Assembly (NCBI GenBank): GCA_003864455.1
Contig: BGZN01000012.1
Coordinates: 1-41,958, forward strand
Source: Candidatus Termititenax aidoneus
GTDB lineage: Bacteria > Margulisbacteria > Termititenacia > Termititenacales > Termititenacaceae
DNA: 41,958 nucleotides
Direction: 5' to 3'
Below, piece after piece: positions 10,108-16,726 of this stretch. The first letter of the stretch is position 1. Every line of letters begins with the position of its first letter. The notes under the pieces were generated by a model. It was not told the DNA's origin and did not search any database. It saw only the letters and a list, made by a program, of their open reading frames with translations. The translations under genes and the position numbers were made by a program.

Positions 10108-10489
10108 AATTAGTTCTGCATTAGAATGGTTGCGTTTTGCAGAAATGGATTTAAGCAGTGCAGAGTTTTTGTTAAAACACAAACCTTTACCAAAAGAGAT
10201 AATCTGTTTTCACTGCCAACAAACGGCGGAAAAGGGGTTAAAAGGTATGCTTGTGGCCAATAAGATTCGACCGCCTAGAATTCATGATCTGAAAAAACTA
10301 TACGCTCTATGCCAGTCTTATGTGCAAAACATTGACCATATAAAGTTGGCTTGTAATGATTTAAATCAATATAGCGTTCAACCCAGATATCCGGAAGAGC
10401 TAGACATCAATGAGCAAGATGTCGCTGAAGCATTGAAGCAAACTAAAAAAGTCTTGGAGTTTTTGCGTCCATTGTTTCCGGCAAAATAA
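10100..10489 (+). CDS. HEPN-domain protein (toxin side of a HEPN/MNT pair)
   Basis: The protein has 129 residues and is all-helical. The helix with CFHCQQTAEKGLKGML is typical of this HEPN family. RPPRIH supplies the R-x4-H catalytic motif (Arg57 to His62), followed by the usual HDLKKL. C-terminal QPRYPEEL is also characteristic. With an intact R-x4-H it should be a potentially active RNase that the co-encoded nucleotidyltransferase restrains. A repeat copy begins 5 nt after its stop. Confidence 0.88.
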   Translation: MDEISSALEWLRFAEMDLSSAEFLLKHKPLPKEIICFHCQQTAEKGLKGMLVANKIRPPRIHDLKKLYALCQSYVQNIDHIKLACNDLNQYSVQPRYPEELDINEQDVAEALKQTKKVLEFLRPLFPAK

Positions 10490-10493
10490 ATAC

Positions 10494-10533
10494 TTTGCTC
10501 GACATACTCGCGCAGACGGGAATGCCAGTTGGC
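10494..10533. repeat. Island repeat, copy C (short, diverged)
   Basis: The core GCTCGACATACTCGCG is shared with copies at 11107 and 11930, all in the same orientation. Read on the minus strand it encodes RLREYVEQSI, in the same frame as the other two copies. The remaining ~90 nt up to the GNAT fragment show nothing recognisable. Confidence 0.65.
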
Positions 10534-10625
10534 TTTATATTTTAATCACCTGTTTGAGTATGTGCTGTGGCCAGTGGATTGTAAAAATTTGTTAAGATCG
10601 TCACTAAAAATTTTCAAGTCATATC

Positions 10626-10802
10626 TCATTGTGCGTGTATTTTTGTTTTTATAAAAAAATAAGTCACGCCGATTAACTGTTTCTTGTGCGGTATTGCATC
10701 TTTAACAAAAAATTCATTTAGGTCAGGATCACCGCAGTCAAAACTATATTTGTCGCTGGCTTCCAACTGTTTCCAAGGATAATCCAATAGATCAAAAGAC
10801 AT
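10626..10802 (-). pseudogene. Truncated GNAT acetyltransferase (N-terminal fragment)
   Basis: This frame encodes 58 residues. Its ATG overlaps the stop of the preceding 60-residue gene (TGATG), a coupled arrangement. The sequence contains YSFDCGDPDLNEFF and IPHKKQLIGVTYFF, which match the start of a GNAT acetyltransferase family (the 'F-CGD-DLNEF ... GVTY' pattern). It then stops after about a third of the usual ~160 residues. The acetyl-CoA loop (Q/R-x-x-G-x-G/A) is absent. I see no continuation in other frames before copy C of the repeat. I infer a decayed GNAT toxin-like gene. Confidence 0.65.
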
Positions 10803-10984
10803 CAGGCTATGCCAAACCTGCGTTTCATTTCCGGATTGCGATTCATTATTGTGTTAAAAATCCTGATACTTTCTGCGATCTCTTCATCAGAGACATGTTT
10901 ATTTTCATTTTCTTCTAGCTCTTTATAAAACCGCTTCGCGTCGTCACCCTCAAGTACTGGTGTTGCCGCTATTGGCAATGCCAT
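10802..10984 (-). CDS. Small conserved protein paired with a GNAT, antitoxin-like
   Basis: The protein has 60 residues, beginning MALPIAATPVLEGDDAKRF. This opening resembles a family of short uncharacterised bacterial and archaeal proteins that I recall beside small partner genes. The rest is charged and helical (EELEENENKHVSDEEIAESI). An AAGGA site precedes the ATG, and TATAAT lies at 11001-11006 on the minus strand, though its -35 is weak. The gene overlaps the truncated GNAT by 1 nt, so it was probably the antitoxin or adaptor of that pair. It is not a recognisable ribbon-helix-helix protein. Confidence 0.6.
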   Translation of the reverse strand: MALPIAATPVLEGDDAKRFYKELEENENKHVSDEEIAESIRIFNTIMNRNPEMKRRFGIA

Positions 10985-11106
10985 AAATCATCCTTTTACA
11001 ATTATATTCTCTTTTGGCGTCGAATAACTACTTAGATAATACTAACACATTATAATAGAATGTGAAGCAATTCGAGTACAGGGAAATACAGGGAGGAACG
11101 CCCCGC

Positions 11107-11174
11107 TGTTTCGCCTACAATGCTCCGGCAGCGCTGCCCTGCTCGACATACTCGCGAGAGGAGGGTTTCCGGCC
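11107..11174. repeat. Island repeat, copy A
   Basis: About 68 bp, aligned end to end with copy B at 11930-11997. The first ~54 nt differ at only three positions; the tail is more diverged. It includes a GGCAGCGCTGCC palindrome and the core GCTCGACATACTCGCGAGAG. Read on the minus strand it encodes SSREYVEQGSAAGAL then a stop. It sits between the small antitoxin promoter and the zeta-like gene. The rest of the 10985-11208 gap holds AT-rich promoter sequence. Confidence 0.75.
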
Positions 11175-11196
11175 ATAAAAAATAATTGAAAACTGC

Positions 11197-11202
11197 TATA
11201 AT
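11197..11202 (+). promoter_or_regulatory. -10 box for a leaderless zeta-like transcript
   Basis: A perfect TATAAT ends 6 nt before the ATG at 11209, which puts the expected transcription start on the A of the start codon. There is no Shine-Dalgarno. The -35 region is poor (CATAAA at 17-bp spacing). Confidence 0.5.
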
Positions 11203-11208
11203 GACCCT

Positions 11209-11763
11209 ATGGTAAAAATCCTCTATTTGGTAGCAGGAGCTAACGGAAGCGGTAAGACCACTTTTGCTCGCGAATTATTAACAAAGGAAAAAGCCTGCTT
11301 TTTAAACGCTGATGAAATAATGCTGAAAAGAAATATTACTCCCCTGAAAGCCGGTAAAGAGTATTTTAAAAAACTTAAACTGTCCATAAAAACAGGAAAA
11401 TCCGTAGTTCTTGAGACAACCCTTTCGGGAAATAACCACCAAAAAATAATAGAATCTTTTATGTCCGCTGGATATAAAATTCATCTTTTCTATGTATTTT
11501 TAGATAATGCCGAGGCCTGTATTGATAGGGTCGCTTTGCGAGTGGCGAAAGGCGGACATAATGTACCCCAAGCCGATATCATACGCAGATATGAACGAAG
11601 CAAAAAGGGACTTTCCGCCCTGAAAAATAAAGTTGATTTCTGGGTGTTAGTTTATAATGGAGCAAGAGAATACGAGATGGTTGCCAGCGGAAAAGGCAGC
11701 CATATTGAAATCGTGAATGACGCGCTTTATAATTTTTTTATGAACGGAGCAAAAAATGGATAA
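11209..11763 (+). CDS. Zeta-toxin-like P-loop kinase
   Basis: The protein has 184 residues. LVAGANGSGKTTF at the N-terminus is the Walker A of the zeta-toxin/small-kinase family. FLNADEI supplies the conserved Asp of the substrate site, and SVVLETTLSG matches the usual 'ETT(L/F)SG' block after it. RVALRVAKGGHNVPQADIIRRYERS is the Arg-rich lid with GGH-VP, typical of zeta-like proteins. Known zeta toxins phosphorylate UDP-N-acetylglucosamine; whether this stand-alone type does so is not established. It overlaps its small downstream partner by 8 nt. Confidence 0.82.
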   Translation: MVKILYLVAGANGSGKTTFARELLTKEKACFLNADEIMLKRNITPLKAGKEYFKKLKLSIKTGKSVVLETTLSGNNHQKIIESFMSAGYKIHLFYVFLDNAEACIDRVALRVAKGGHNVPQADIIRRYERSKKGLSALKNKVDFWVLVYNGAREYEMVASGKGSHIEIVNDALYNFFMNGAKNG

Positions 11764-11929
11764 AAAAGATTACGCGCTGCTCAATACAATGATCCGTCTT
11801 GCCAACAAAGGAGCGCGGGCGGCACAAAAAGAAGCCCATAGACTTGGTCTTCCAAATGTGTATTTTATCGGAGGCAAACCAGTCTATGAAATGCCAAATG
11901 GCGATTTGCGGTTAAAATATAAATATTAA
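11756..11929 (+). CDS. Small partner of the zeta-like kinase, candidate antitoxin
   Basis: The protein has 57 residues, with ATG at 11756 inside the end of the kinase gene. It has a basic helical N-terminal half (NTMIRLANKGARAAQKEAHRLGLP). A short strand-turn tail follows (NVYFIGGKPVYEMPNGDLR), as in small proteins that accompany zeta-like kinases. The classic epsilon antitoxin is larger and upstream, so this would be a different inhibitor type. Its role rests on position and overlap only. The island repeat starts at the base after its stop. Confidence 0.6.
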   Translation: MDKKDYALLNTMIRLANKGARAAQKEAHRLGLPNVYFIGGKPVYEMPNGDLRLKYKY

Positions 11930-11997
11930 TGTTTCGCCTACAAAGCTCCGGCAGCGATACCCTGCTCGACATACTCGCGAGAGGAAGGCTTGCCAGC
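11930..11997. repeat. Island repeat, copy B
   Basis: Near-identical to copy A over its first ~54 nt and in the same orientation, beginning directly at the stop of the zeta partner. The minus-strand reading is SSREYVEQGIAAGAL then a stop, with Ile where copy A has Ser. The ~95 nt between this copy and the orphan antitoxin contain a minus-strand open stretch (YFIDSVDDSLKIINPFAGV) with no start codon, possibly a gene remnant. Confidence 0.75.
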
Positions 11998-12094
11998 CGC
12001 GCCGGGCTAACTTTGGTAGGTGGAAAGATTTTTTAAACTCCAGCAAAAGGATTGATAATTTTTAAAGAATCGTCAACTGAATCAATAAAATATC

Positions 12095-12319
12095 TTATCG
12101 GTCATATATCTCATCTCTAGACAAAGGTTTAAATGGACCATCTACCTTCCATGGTTTGCCTAGCCAATCCATGTTGCCATCCCAGATTTTAGGAGAATTT
12201 TCTTGTTTTGCCCGGTCGGTAAATCCCACTATGGAAACAGTTTGAAAATAAGGAGAGATCGCTTGCATGATTTTAGCTAAATCGCTAGTATCATCAAGAC
12301 GCAAAATAACTTCAGACAT
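12095..12319 (-). CDS. Small orphan antitoxin-like protein
   Basis: The protein has 74 residues, with GGAGGTG upstream and TATAAT at 12347-12352 (minus strand). The C-terminus KIWDGNMDWLGKPWKV...FKPLSRDEIYDR matches the tail I associate with small antitoxins that precede PIN-type toxins. That tail normally wraps the toxin. Only a start-less fragment and a repeat copy follow, so the toxin is missing. The N-terminal half (EVILRLDDTSDLAKIM) would be the DNA-binding or dimer part; it is not a clear ribbon-helix-helix. Confidence 0.65.
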   Translation of the reverse strand: MSEVILRLDDTSDLAKIMQAISPYFQTVSIVGFTDRAKQENSPKIWDGNMDWLGKPWKVDGPFKPLSRDEIYDR

Positions 12320-12415
12320 ATAACACCTCCAAGATAATCTAAATTTATTATAACACGAAAGCTACAAGCGCGGCGGCGACGGCGTCTCTTCCGCAGAGGA
12401 ATCCCGCGAATATGT

Positions 12416-12421
12416 TACAAT
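12416..12421 (+). promoter_or_regulatory. -10 box for a leaderless M23 peptidase transcript
   Basis: TACAAT lies exactly 6 nt before the ATG at 12428, with no ribosome site between them. The -35 region is not recognisable. Confidence 0.45.
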
Positions 12422-12427
12422 CCCCGC

Positions 12428-13288
12428 ATGAAAAAGTTTCTTTTATTTTGCGTCCTGCTCTCCTGCCTATACTCCGCCACGCTCAACATTACGCCGCGTC
12501 AGCCGCTGCAGGGCAACAGCGTCAAACTGGAATTACTGACCGAAACTGCGGTCAAAGACGCGCGCGTGGTTTTCGCGAAAAAAACCGTGCCGCTGTATCT
12601 GTCCGCGCCCAATAAATACACGACTATGCTCGGCACTTATATGGACTGGCCGACCGGCAACTACACGCTCACAGTTTCTTATAAAATAAATGACCGGCTG
12701 TATGAAATGCCGGCGGTTATCACGCTGCAAAACGGCCGGTTTGATGTCGAAACGCTGGTCATTTCCCAGCAAAAACAAGCGGAAGGCGCTACCGATATGG
12801 CCGCGCTGTCTAAAGAGAACGTAACACTCGGCGCGGCTTTTCGCGCCTGGAAAAACGGCTCGTATGTCGACGGGGCTTTTGTTTTTCCTCTGCCAAACAC
12901 CAAAACGCCGGTTACTTCACCTTACGGAGTACAGCGGCATTATCAAAATCACAGAGGCCAGCCCCTGTATTCCTGGGCGCATCGCGGCGTGGATTACGCG
13001 GCCGCGCTGAATACGCCGGTTTACGCGGCGCAAAACGGTATTATTTCCGTCGCCGAACAAATGCAGGTGCACGGCGGCACTATCGTCATCGACCACGGCC
13101 AGGGCATAATGAGCATTTACAATCATTTGAATAAGATCACTGTCAAAAAAGACCAGTATGTCACGAAAAATGCGCTGATCGGCTATAGCGGCAATACCGG
13201 CCAGACCACTGGGCCGCATTTGCATTACGGTCTGTCCGTGCACGATGTCCGCGTCAATCCACAAGAATGGTTCGGCAAAAAATGGTGA
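12428..13288 (+). CDS. Secreted M23-family metallopeptidase (LytM type)
   Basis: The protein has 286 residues with signal peptide MKKFLLFCVLLSCLYSA. Residues ~20-110 form a beta domain of the kind that precedes M23 in several families. The catalytic domain (~160-286) has the zinc ligands His185 and Asp189 (WAHRGVDYAA) and His264-x-His266 (GPHLHYGL). All four expected residues are present, so it should be an active peptidoglycan endopeptidase in the periplasm or cell wall. It overlaps aroE by 7 nt, so the two form a coupled operon despite unrelated roles. Confidence 0.92.
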   Translation: MKKFLLFCVLLSCLYSATLNITPRQPLQGNSVKLELLTETAVKDARVVFAKKTVPLYLSAPNKYTTMLGTYMDWPTGNYTLTVSYKINDRLYEMPAVITLQNGRFDVETLVISQQKQAEGATDMAALSKENVTLGAAFRAWKNGSYVDGAFVFPLPNTKTPVTSPYGVQRHYQNHRGQPLYSWAHRGVDYAAALNTPVYAAQNGIISVAEQMQVHGGTIVIDHGQGIMSIYNHLNKITVKKDQYVTKNALIGYSGNTGQTTGPHLHYGLSVHDVRVNPQEWFGKKW

Positions 13289-14052
13289 AAAAAATCTACA
13301 TTATCGGCTGGCCGGTTGGCCACAGCCTGTCGCCGGACATGCACAACGCCGCTTTTCGCGCGCTAGGCTTGGATTATGTGTACGAAAAACTGGAAACGCC
13401 GCCGGAAAACCTGGCCGCTACTCTAACCAAACTGCGTCAAGACCCTGATTTCGCCGGAGCTAATATTACTATTCCGCATAAAAAAACGGCGGCGGAGCTG
13501 GCCGATGAACTGGACAGCGGCGCGCGGACGGGCGGTTCGGTCAATACGCTGGTCTGTCGCGCGGGCAAATTAATTGGTTACAGCACGGATGGCGCCGGCT
13601 ATCTGGCCGCGCTGCAAGCGGCTAATATTGACCCCGCGGGTAAAAATATACTTATTTTCGGCAACGGCGGCGCCGCGCAAAGCATTATTCCGGTTTTGCA
13701 GCCGCTGGCCGGAAAATTAACTATTGTTACCAGACATGACGCCAGACCGAATATCAGCGCGGCGGATATTGTCATCAACGCCACTTCTGTCGGCATGACT
13801 CCGCGCGCGGACGCGACTATTCTGCCGGAGACGGAATTATTGGCGCAAATACACGCCGGACAGGTATTTTCCGACATTGTTTACGCTCCGCGCCAGACTT
13901 TGTTTCTAAAGAACGCCGCGGCTAGAGGCGCGGCTACTCACGAAGGCTGGGGTATGCTGCTCCGGCAAGGCGCGCTGGCTTTTGAGCTATTCACCGGCCA
14001 TTCCGCTCCGGTGGAAATTATGCAAAAAACTCTTTTGGCCAAATTGAAGTAG
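13282..14052 (+). CDS. aroE: Shikimate dehydrogenase
   Basis: The protein has 256 residues. It reduces 3-dehydroshikimate to shikimate with NADPH in the chorismate pathway. The N-terminal substrate domain shows GWPVGHSLSPDMHNAAF and NITIPHKK (catalytic Lys), then GGSVNT and STDGAGY. The nucleotide domain has FGNGGAAQS and INATSVGM. The length is slightly short for the family but complete. ATG 13282 is preferred to the in-frame ATG 13267 because the family begins about two residues before KIYIIGWPVGHS. The gene overlaps the M23 stop. Confidence 0.95.
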   Translation: MVKKIYIIGWPVGHSLSPDMHNAAFRALGLDYVYEKLETPPENLAATLTKLRQDPDFAGANITIPHKKTAAELADELDSGARTGGSVNTLVCRAGKLIGYSTDGAGYLAALQAANIDPAGKNILIFGNGGAAQSIIPVLQPLAGKLTIVTRHDARPNISAADIVINATSVGMTPRADATILPETELLAQIHAGQVFSDIVYAPRQTLFLKNAAARGAATHEGWGMLLRQGALAFELFTGHSAPVEIMQKTLLAKLK

Positions 14053-14057
14053 GTAAT

Positions 14058-14137
14058 CGCGCGTGAATATTTTGCCTGAAGCGGCCGTAACCTTCAGTGC
14101 TATGCCGTGGCCGCGCAGGTAAAGATATTCACGCGCG
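14058..14137. repeat. Hairpin element with TATTTTGCC collar, copy 1
   Basis: An ~80-nt inverted repeat. The left arm 14058-14078 pairs with 14116-14137 over about 20 bp with one bulge. An inner stem pairs GCGGCC (14081-14086) with GGCCGC (14109-14114). The 46-nt centre (14074-14119) is identical, in inverse orientation, to the centre of copy 2 near 21030-21078. It lies just downstream of aroE and upstream of the histone promoter. Confidence 0.85.
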
Positions 14138-14161
14138 GTTAAATTTCCATAAAAATAGCAT

Positions 14162-14191
14162 TTGACAATCATTTAGGCGTTTCGTTAAAAT
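14162..14191 (+). promoter_or_regulatory. Promoter of the histone-fold gene
   Basis: TTGACA at 14162-14167 and TAAAAT at 14186-14191, with an 18-bp spacer. This is one of the two best sigma-70 matches in the window. The transcript would carry a ~28-nt leader with a strong AGGAGGT. Confidence 0.7.
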
Positions 14192-14225
14192 TGGCCAGAT
14201 ATGCAAAATCTACAGGAGGTGCGAA

Positions 14226-14405
14226 ATGGCAGAGGAAATTTTGGTAGTGGCAAGCAAGGTAAAAGACTACATCAGCGGCAAAGGCGGCAGAACTTCCGGT
14301 GAATTGATCGAGGCTTTGAGCAAAAAAGTTCAGAAGAAATTGGACAGAGCGCTGGAAAGAGCCAAAGAAAACAGCCGTCAAACTGTAATGCCTTACGACC
14401 TCTAG
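14226..14405 (+). CDS. Bacterial histone-fold protein
   Basis: The protein has 59 residues, preceded by AGGAGGT. It opens MAEEILVVASKVKDYI, continues GRTSGELIEALSKKV, and ends RALERAKENSRQTVMPYDL. This is the helix-loop-helix-loop-helix outline of a single histone fold, close to the short bacterial histones typified by Bdellovibrio Bd0055. That includes the terminal 'R-TV-P-D(L/V)' which in histones forms the L2 loop and DNA contact. It has no tails. It is inferred to be an abundant nucleoid-binding protein, since its promoter, ribosome site and terminator are all strong. The gene stands alone. Confidence 0.8.
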   Translation: MAEEILVVASKVKDYISGKGGRTSGELIEALSKKVQKKLDRALERAKENSRQTVMPYDL

Positions 14406-14430
14406 TTTCATTTTTTGTGCAATTCATAAA

Positions 14431-14458
14431 AGGCCCGGTTTAAACCCCGGGCTTTTTT
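14431..14458. terminator. Rho-independent terminator shared by convergent genes
   Basis: GCCCGG (14433-14438) pairs with CCGGGC (14447-14452) and is followed by TTTTTT. On the opposite strand the AAAAGG side gives a weaker T-run (CCTTTTATG). The stop codon of the minus-strand acyltransferase lies in the loop and stem. Confidence 0.85.
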
Positions 14459-15114
14459 ACAGCATCTTCCGCCCGGCGCATCGCTTCATTTAGATCATCG
14501 ACTATTTCTTCCTGCAGGGCTTTTTCTTGCTCAGGCGTCAGTCCGGACGGGACCTCCAGCGGTTTGACCAGGCGCAGCGCGGCGCGGGAACTCCAGAGCG
14601 GCAGTTGATATTGATCCCAGCGTTTGCGGAAAACTATTTTGCGCGCATAAGCCCCGCCTATCGGGAAAATCACCGCGTTGGTTTTCTCGGCGATCCTGAC
14701 CATGCCGGGTTTGGCTATGCGCCGCGGTCCATTTGGCCCGTCGAGCGCGATCACGCCGCTGTGTCCGGCTTTGAGATGTTTGATAAAACCGACCGTGCCG
14801 CGCACGGTTTGCGGGTCCTGAGGATTGTCGGCGATACGGAAATCCCGCATGCCGTAAGAATTGGCCATAGCCGCCAGCACATCGCCTTTGAGCGACGCTT
14901 CCATGAGTACACCGGCAGCGCGGCGGCGAAACCAGTAAAATCCCACAAAAGTTATTTCATGCCAGCAGCAAAATAAAATGCTCCGCCCGGCCTGCAAATA
15001 TTGGGCGGTCAGCGCGTCCAATTCCGCGCTATCCAGACGCAGGGTCGGCGAGATCGAGTGATGCAGTCCGGTCAGGCCGGTTTTCTTTAAAAATTGGCTT
15101 AATCCGACAAACAT
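14440..15114 (-). CDS. DUF374 lysophospholipid acyltransferase-like protein
   Basis: The protein has 224 residues. CCWHEITFVGFYWF holds the family's catalytic His, although DUF374 usually reads WH-G/S-R/Q. DGPNGPRRIAKPGMVRIAEKTNAVIFPIG is the conserved DGP-GP block with the downstream 'pi-Pi' element. The family is grouped with LpxL/PlsC acyltransferases and is thought to acylate lipid A-like or glycerolipid acceptors at the inner membrane; the precise acceptor is unknown. The start is probably leaderless (TACAAT 6 nt upstream). Its 3' end reaches into the shared terminator. Confidence 0.85.
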   Translation of the reverse strand: MFVGLSQFLKKTGLTGLHHSISPTLRLDSAELDALTAQYLQAGRSILFCCWHEITFVGFYWFRRRAAGVLMEASLKGDVLAAMANSYGMRDFRIADNPQDPQTVRGTVGFIKHLKAGHSGVIALDGPNGPRRIAKPGMVRIAEKTNAVIFPIGGAYARKIVFRKRWDQYQLPLWSSRAALRLVKPLEVPSGLTPEQEKALQEEIVDDLNEAMRRAEDAVKKPGV

Positions 15115-15120
15115 GACAAT

Positions 15121-15163
15121 ATTGTAATACTTGCCTTACATTTTTGTAAACTTATGTTATAAT
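15121..15163. promoter_or_regulatory. Overlapping divergent promoters, both leaderless
   Basis: Minus strand: TACAAT at 15121-15126, 6 nt before the acyltransferase ATG, with TTACAA 17 bp upstream. Plus strand: TATAAT at 15158-15163, 8 nt before the activator ATG, with TTACAT 16 bp upstream (15136-15141). The two share a 57-nt gap, so polymerases would compete for it. Confidence 0.55.
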
Positions 15164-15171
15164 TCCGGCCT

Positions 15172-16713
15172 ATGAAAGCCCCGGCTGTCAACCGCGAATT
15201 GGAAGAGTTGAGCATTCTTTTTGAGTTGAGCCAGAAGATCAATATTTCCAACGATTTGCAGGATATTCTCAACACGATTCTGGATATTCTTTCGCGCAAA
15301 ATGGGTATGACGCGCGGCACGGTTACCCTGCTCAAACCCTACACCGACGATTTGGTCATCGAGGCGGCGCACGGCCTGTCCTATGACGCCAAACAGCGCG
15401 GACATTACAAGCTGGGCGAAGGCATTACCGGCAAGGTCGCCGCCAGCGGCAAGCCGATGGTTATTTCCAATATCAACGATGAGCCGCGTTTTTTGAACAA
15501 AACCAAAACCCGCAGCGATCTGGACAAGAAAAATATTTCTTTTATCTGCGTGCCGATCAAGGTCGGCAAAGAAACGATCGGCGCTTTGAGCGTGGATAAA
15601 CTCTTTCAAAAAGATATTTCACTCGACGAGGATTTGCGCTTGCTGACGATCATCTCTTCACTGCTCGGCCAGGCTGTCAAAATACACCGCGCCATTAACG
15701 AGGAGCGCGACAAATTGCGCGCCGAGGCCGAAAAACTGCGCTCGCAATTGAGCGAAAAATTTAATTTCACCAATATTATCGGCAACAGCAGCCAAATGCA
15801 CGATGTCTATGTGCAAATTCATCAGGCCAGCAAAGGCAACGCCTCGATACTCATTCGCGGCGAGTCCGGCACCGGCAAGGAATTGGTCGCGCACGCCATT
15901 CATTACAATTCGATACGCTCCGCCAAGCCTTTTGTCAAAGTCAATTGCGCGGCTATCCCCGCGGAATTAATCGAGGCCGAGCTTTTTGGCCATGAAAAAG
16001 GCGCGTTCACCGGCGCTTATCAGCAGAAAAAAGGCAAATTTGAACTAGCGCACAGCGGCACGATTTTTTTGGACGAAGTCGGCGATTTGTCCATGCCGAC
16101 ACAGGTCAAATTATTGCGTGTGCTTCAAGAAAAAGAGTTCGAAAGGGTCGGTGGAGTGGAGACTATCAAAACCAATTTTCGCCTGATCTCCGCCACGAAT
16201 AAAAATCTCGAAACTATGGTCAAAGACGGTGTTTTCCGCGAAGACCTGTATTATCGGCTCAATGTTTTTAGCATTTTTCTCCCTCCCCTGCGCGACCGCC
16301 GCACGGATATTCTGCTCCTGGCCGAACATTTCCTCAAAACCTACGCCGAGGAAAATAATAAAAAAATCAACCGCATTTCCACGCCGGCAATCGACATGAT
16401 GATGACCTATCATTGGCCGGGCAATGTGCGCGAACTGGAAAACTGCATCGAGCGCGCGGTTTTGGTCTGCGACGGCGAGACTATTCACGGGCATCATTTG
16501 CCGCCCTCGCTGCAGACCAGCACGCAGCGCGAGCAAACCGAAGATATTTCTTTTGAGGAAAAAGTCGCCACTTACGAAAAAGACCTGATCATTGACGCGC
16601 TCAAAGCCACGCGCGGCAATATCAGCAAGACCGCGGAAATGCTGCACACGACCGTGCGTATCGTCGGCTACAAAATGAAACAATACAATATTGATTATAA
16701 AAATTATCGTTAG
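15172..16713 (+). CDS. NifA-type sigma-54 transcription activator (GAF, AAA+, Fis HTH)
   Basis: The protein has 513 residues. A GAF sensor domain spans ~20-165 and is joined by a coiled linker (EERDKLRAEAEKLRSQL). The AAA+ domain spans ~200-430, with Walker A GESGTGKE near 230, the sigma-54-contacting loop GAFTGA near 277, and FLDEVGDLS. The C-terminal Fis-type helix-turn-helix is NISKTAEMLHTTVRIVGYKMKQY. The architecture and HTH are those of NifA/AnfA, but no nitrogen-fixation gene is present, so the name would mislead. The GAF ligand is unknown. It should activate one or more sigma-54 promoters elsewhere. It is convergent with the 892-residue gene. Confidence 0.92.
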   Translation: MKAPAVNRELEELSILFELSQKINISNDLQDILNTILDILSRKMGMTRGTVTLLKPYTDDLVIEAAHGLSYDAKQRGHYKLGEGITGKVAASGKPMVISNINDEPRFLNKTKTRSDLDKKNISFICVPIKVGKETIGALSVDKLFQKDISLDEDLRLLTIISSLLGQAVKIHRAINEERDKLRAEAEKLRSQLSEKFNFTNIIGNSSQMHDVYVQIHQASKGNASILIRGESGTGKELVAHAIHYNSIRSAKPFVKVNCAAIPAELIEAELFGHEKGAFTGAYQQKKGKFELAHSGTIFLDEVGDLSMPTQVKLLRVLQEKEFERVGGVETIKTNFRLISATNKNLETMVKDGVFREDLYYRLNVFSIFLPPLRDRRTDILLLAEHFLKTYAEENNKKINRISTPAIDMMMTYHWPGNVRELENCIERAVLVCDGETIHGHHLPPSLQTSTQREQTEDISFEEKVATYEKDLIIDALKATRGNISKTAEMLHTTVRIVGYKMKQYNIDYKNYR

Positions 16714-16726
16714 CTAAAGTTTCGGA

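Noticed and set aside
11930-12004. Island repeats as integron attC sites
   Set aside because: They follow cassette-like genes in one orientation, but there is no GTTRRRY/RYYYAAC pair and no long inverted repeat, and two of the island's genes are reversed.
15172-16713. Naming the activator nifA
   Set aside because: The domain layout fits, but no nitrogenase or nif gene is present and GAF/Fis activators of this type have many roles.
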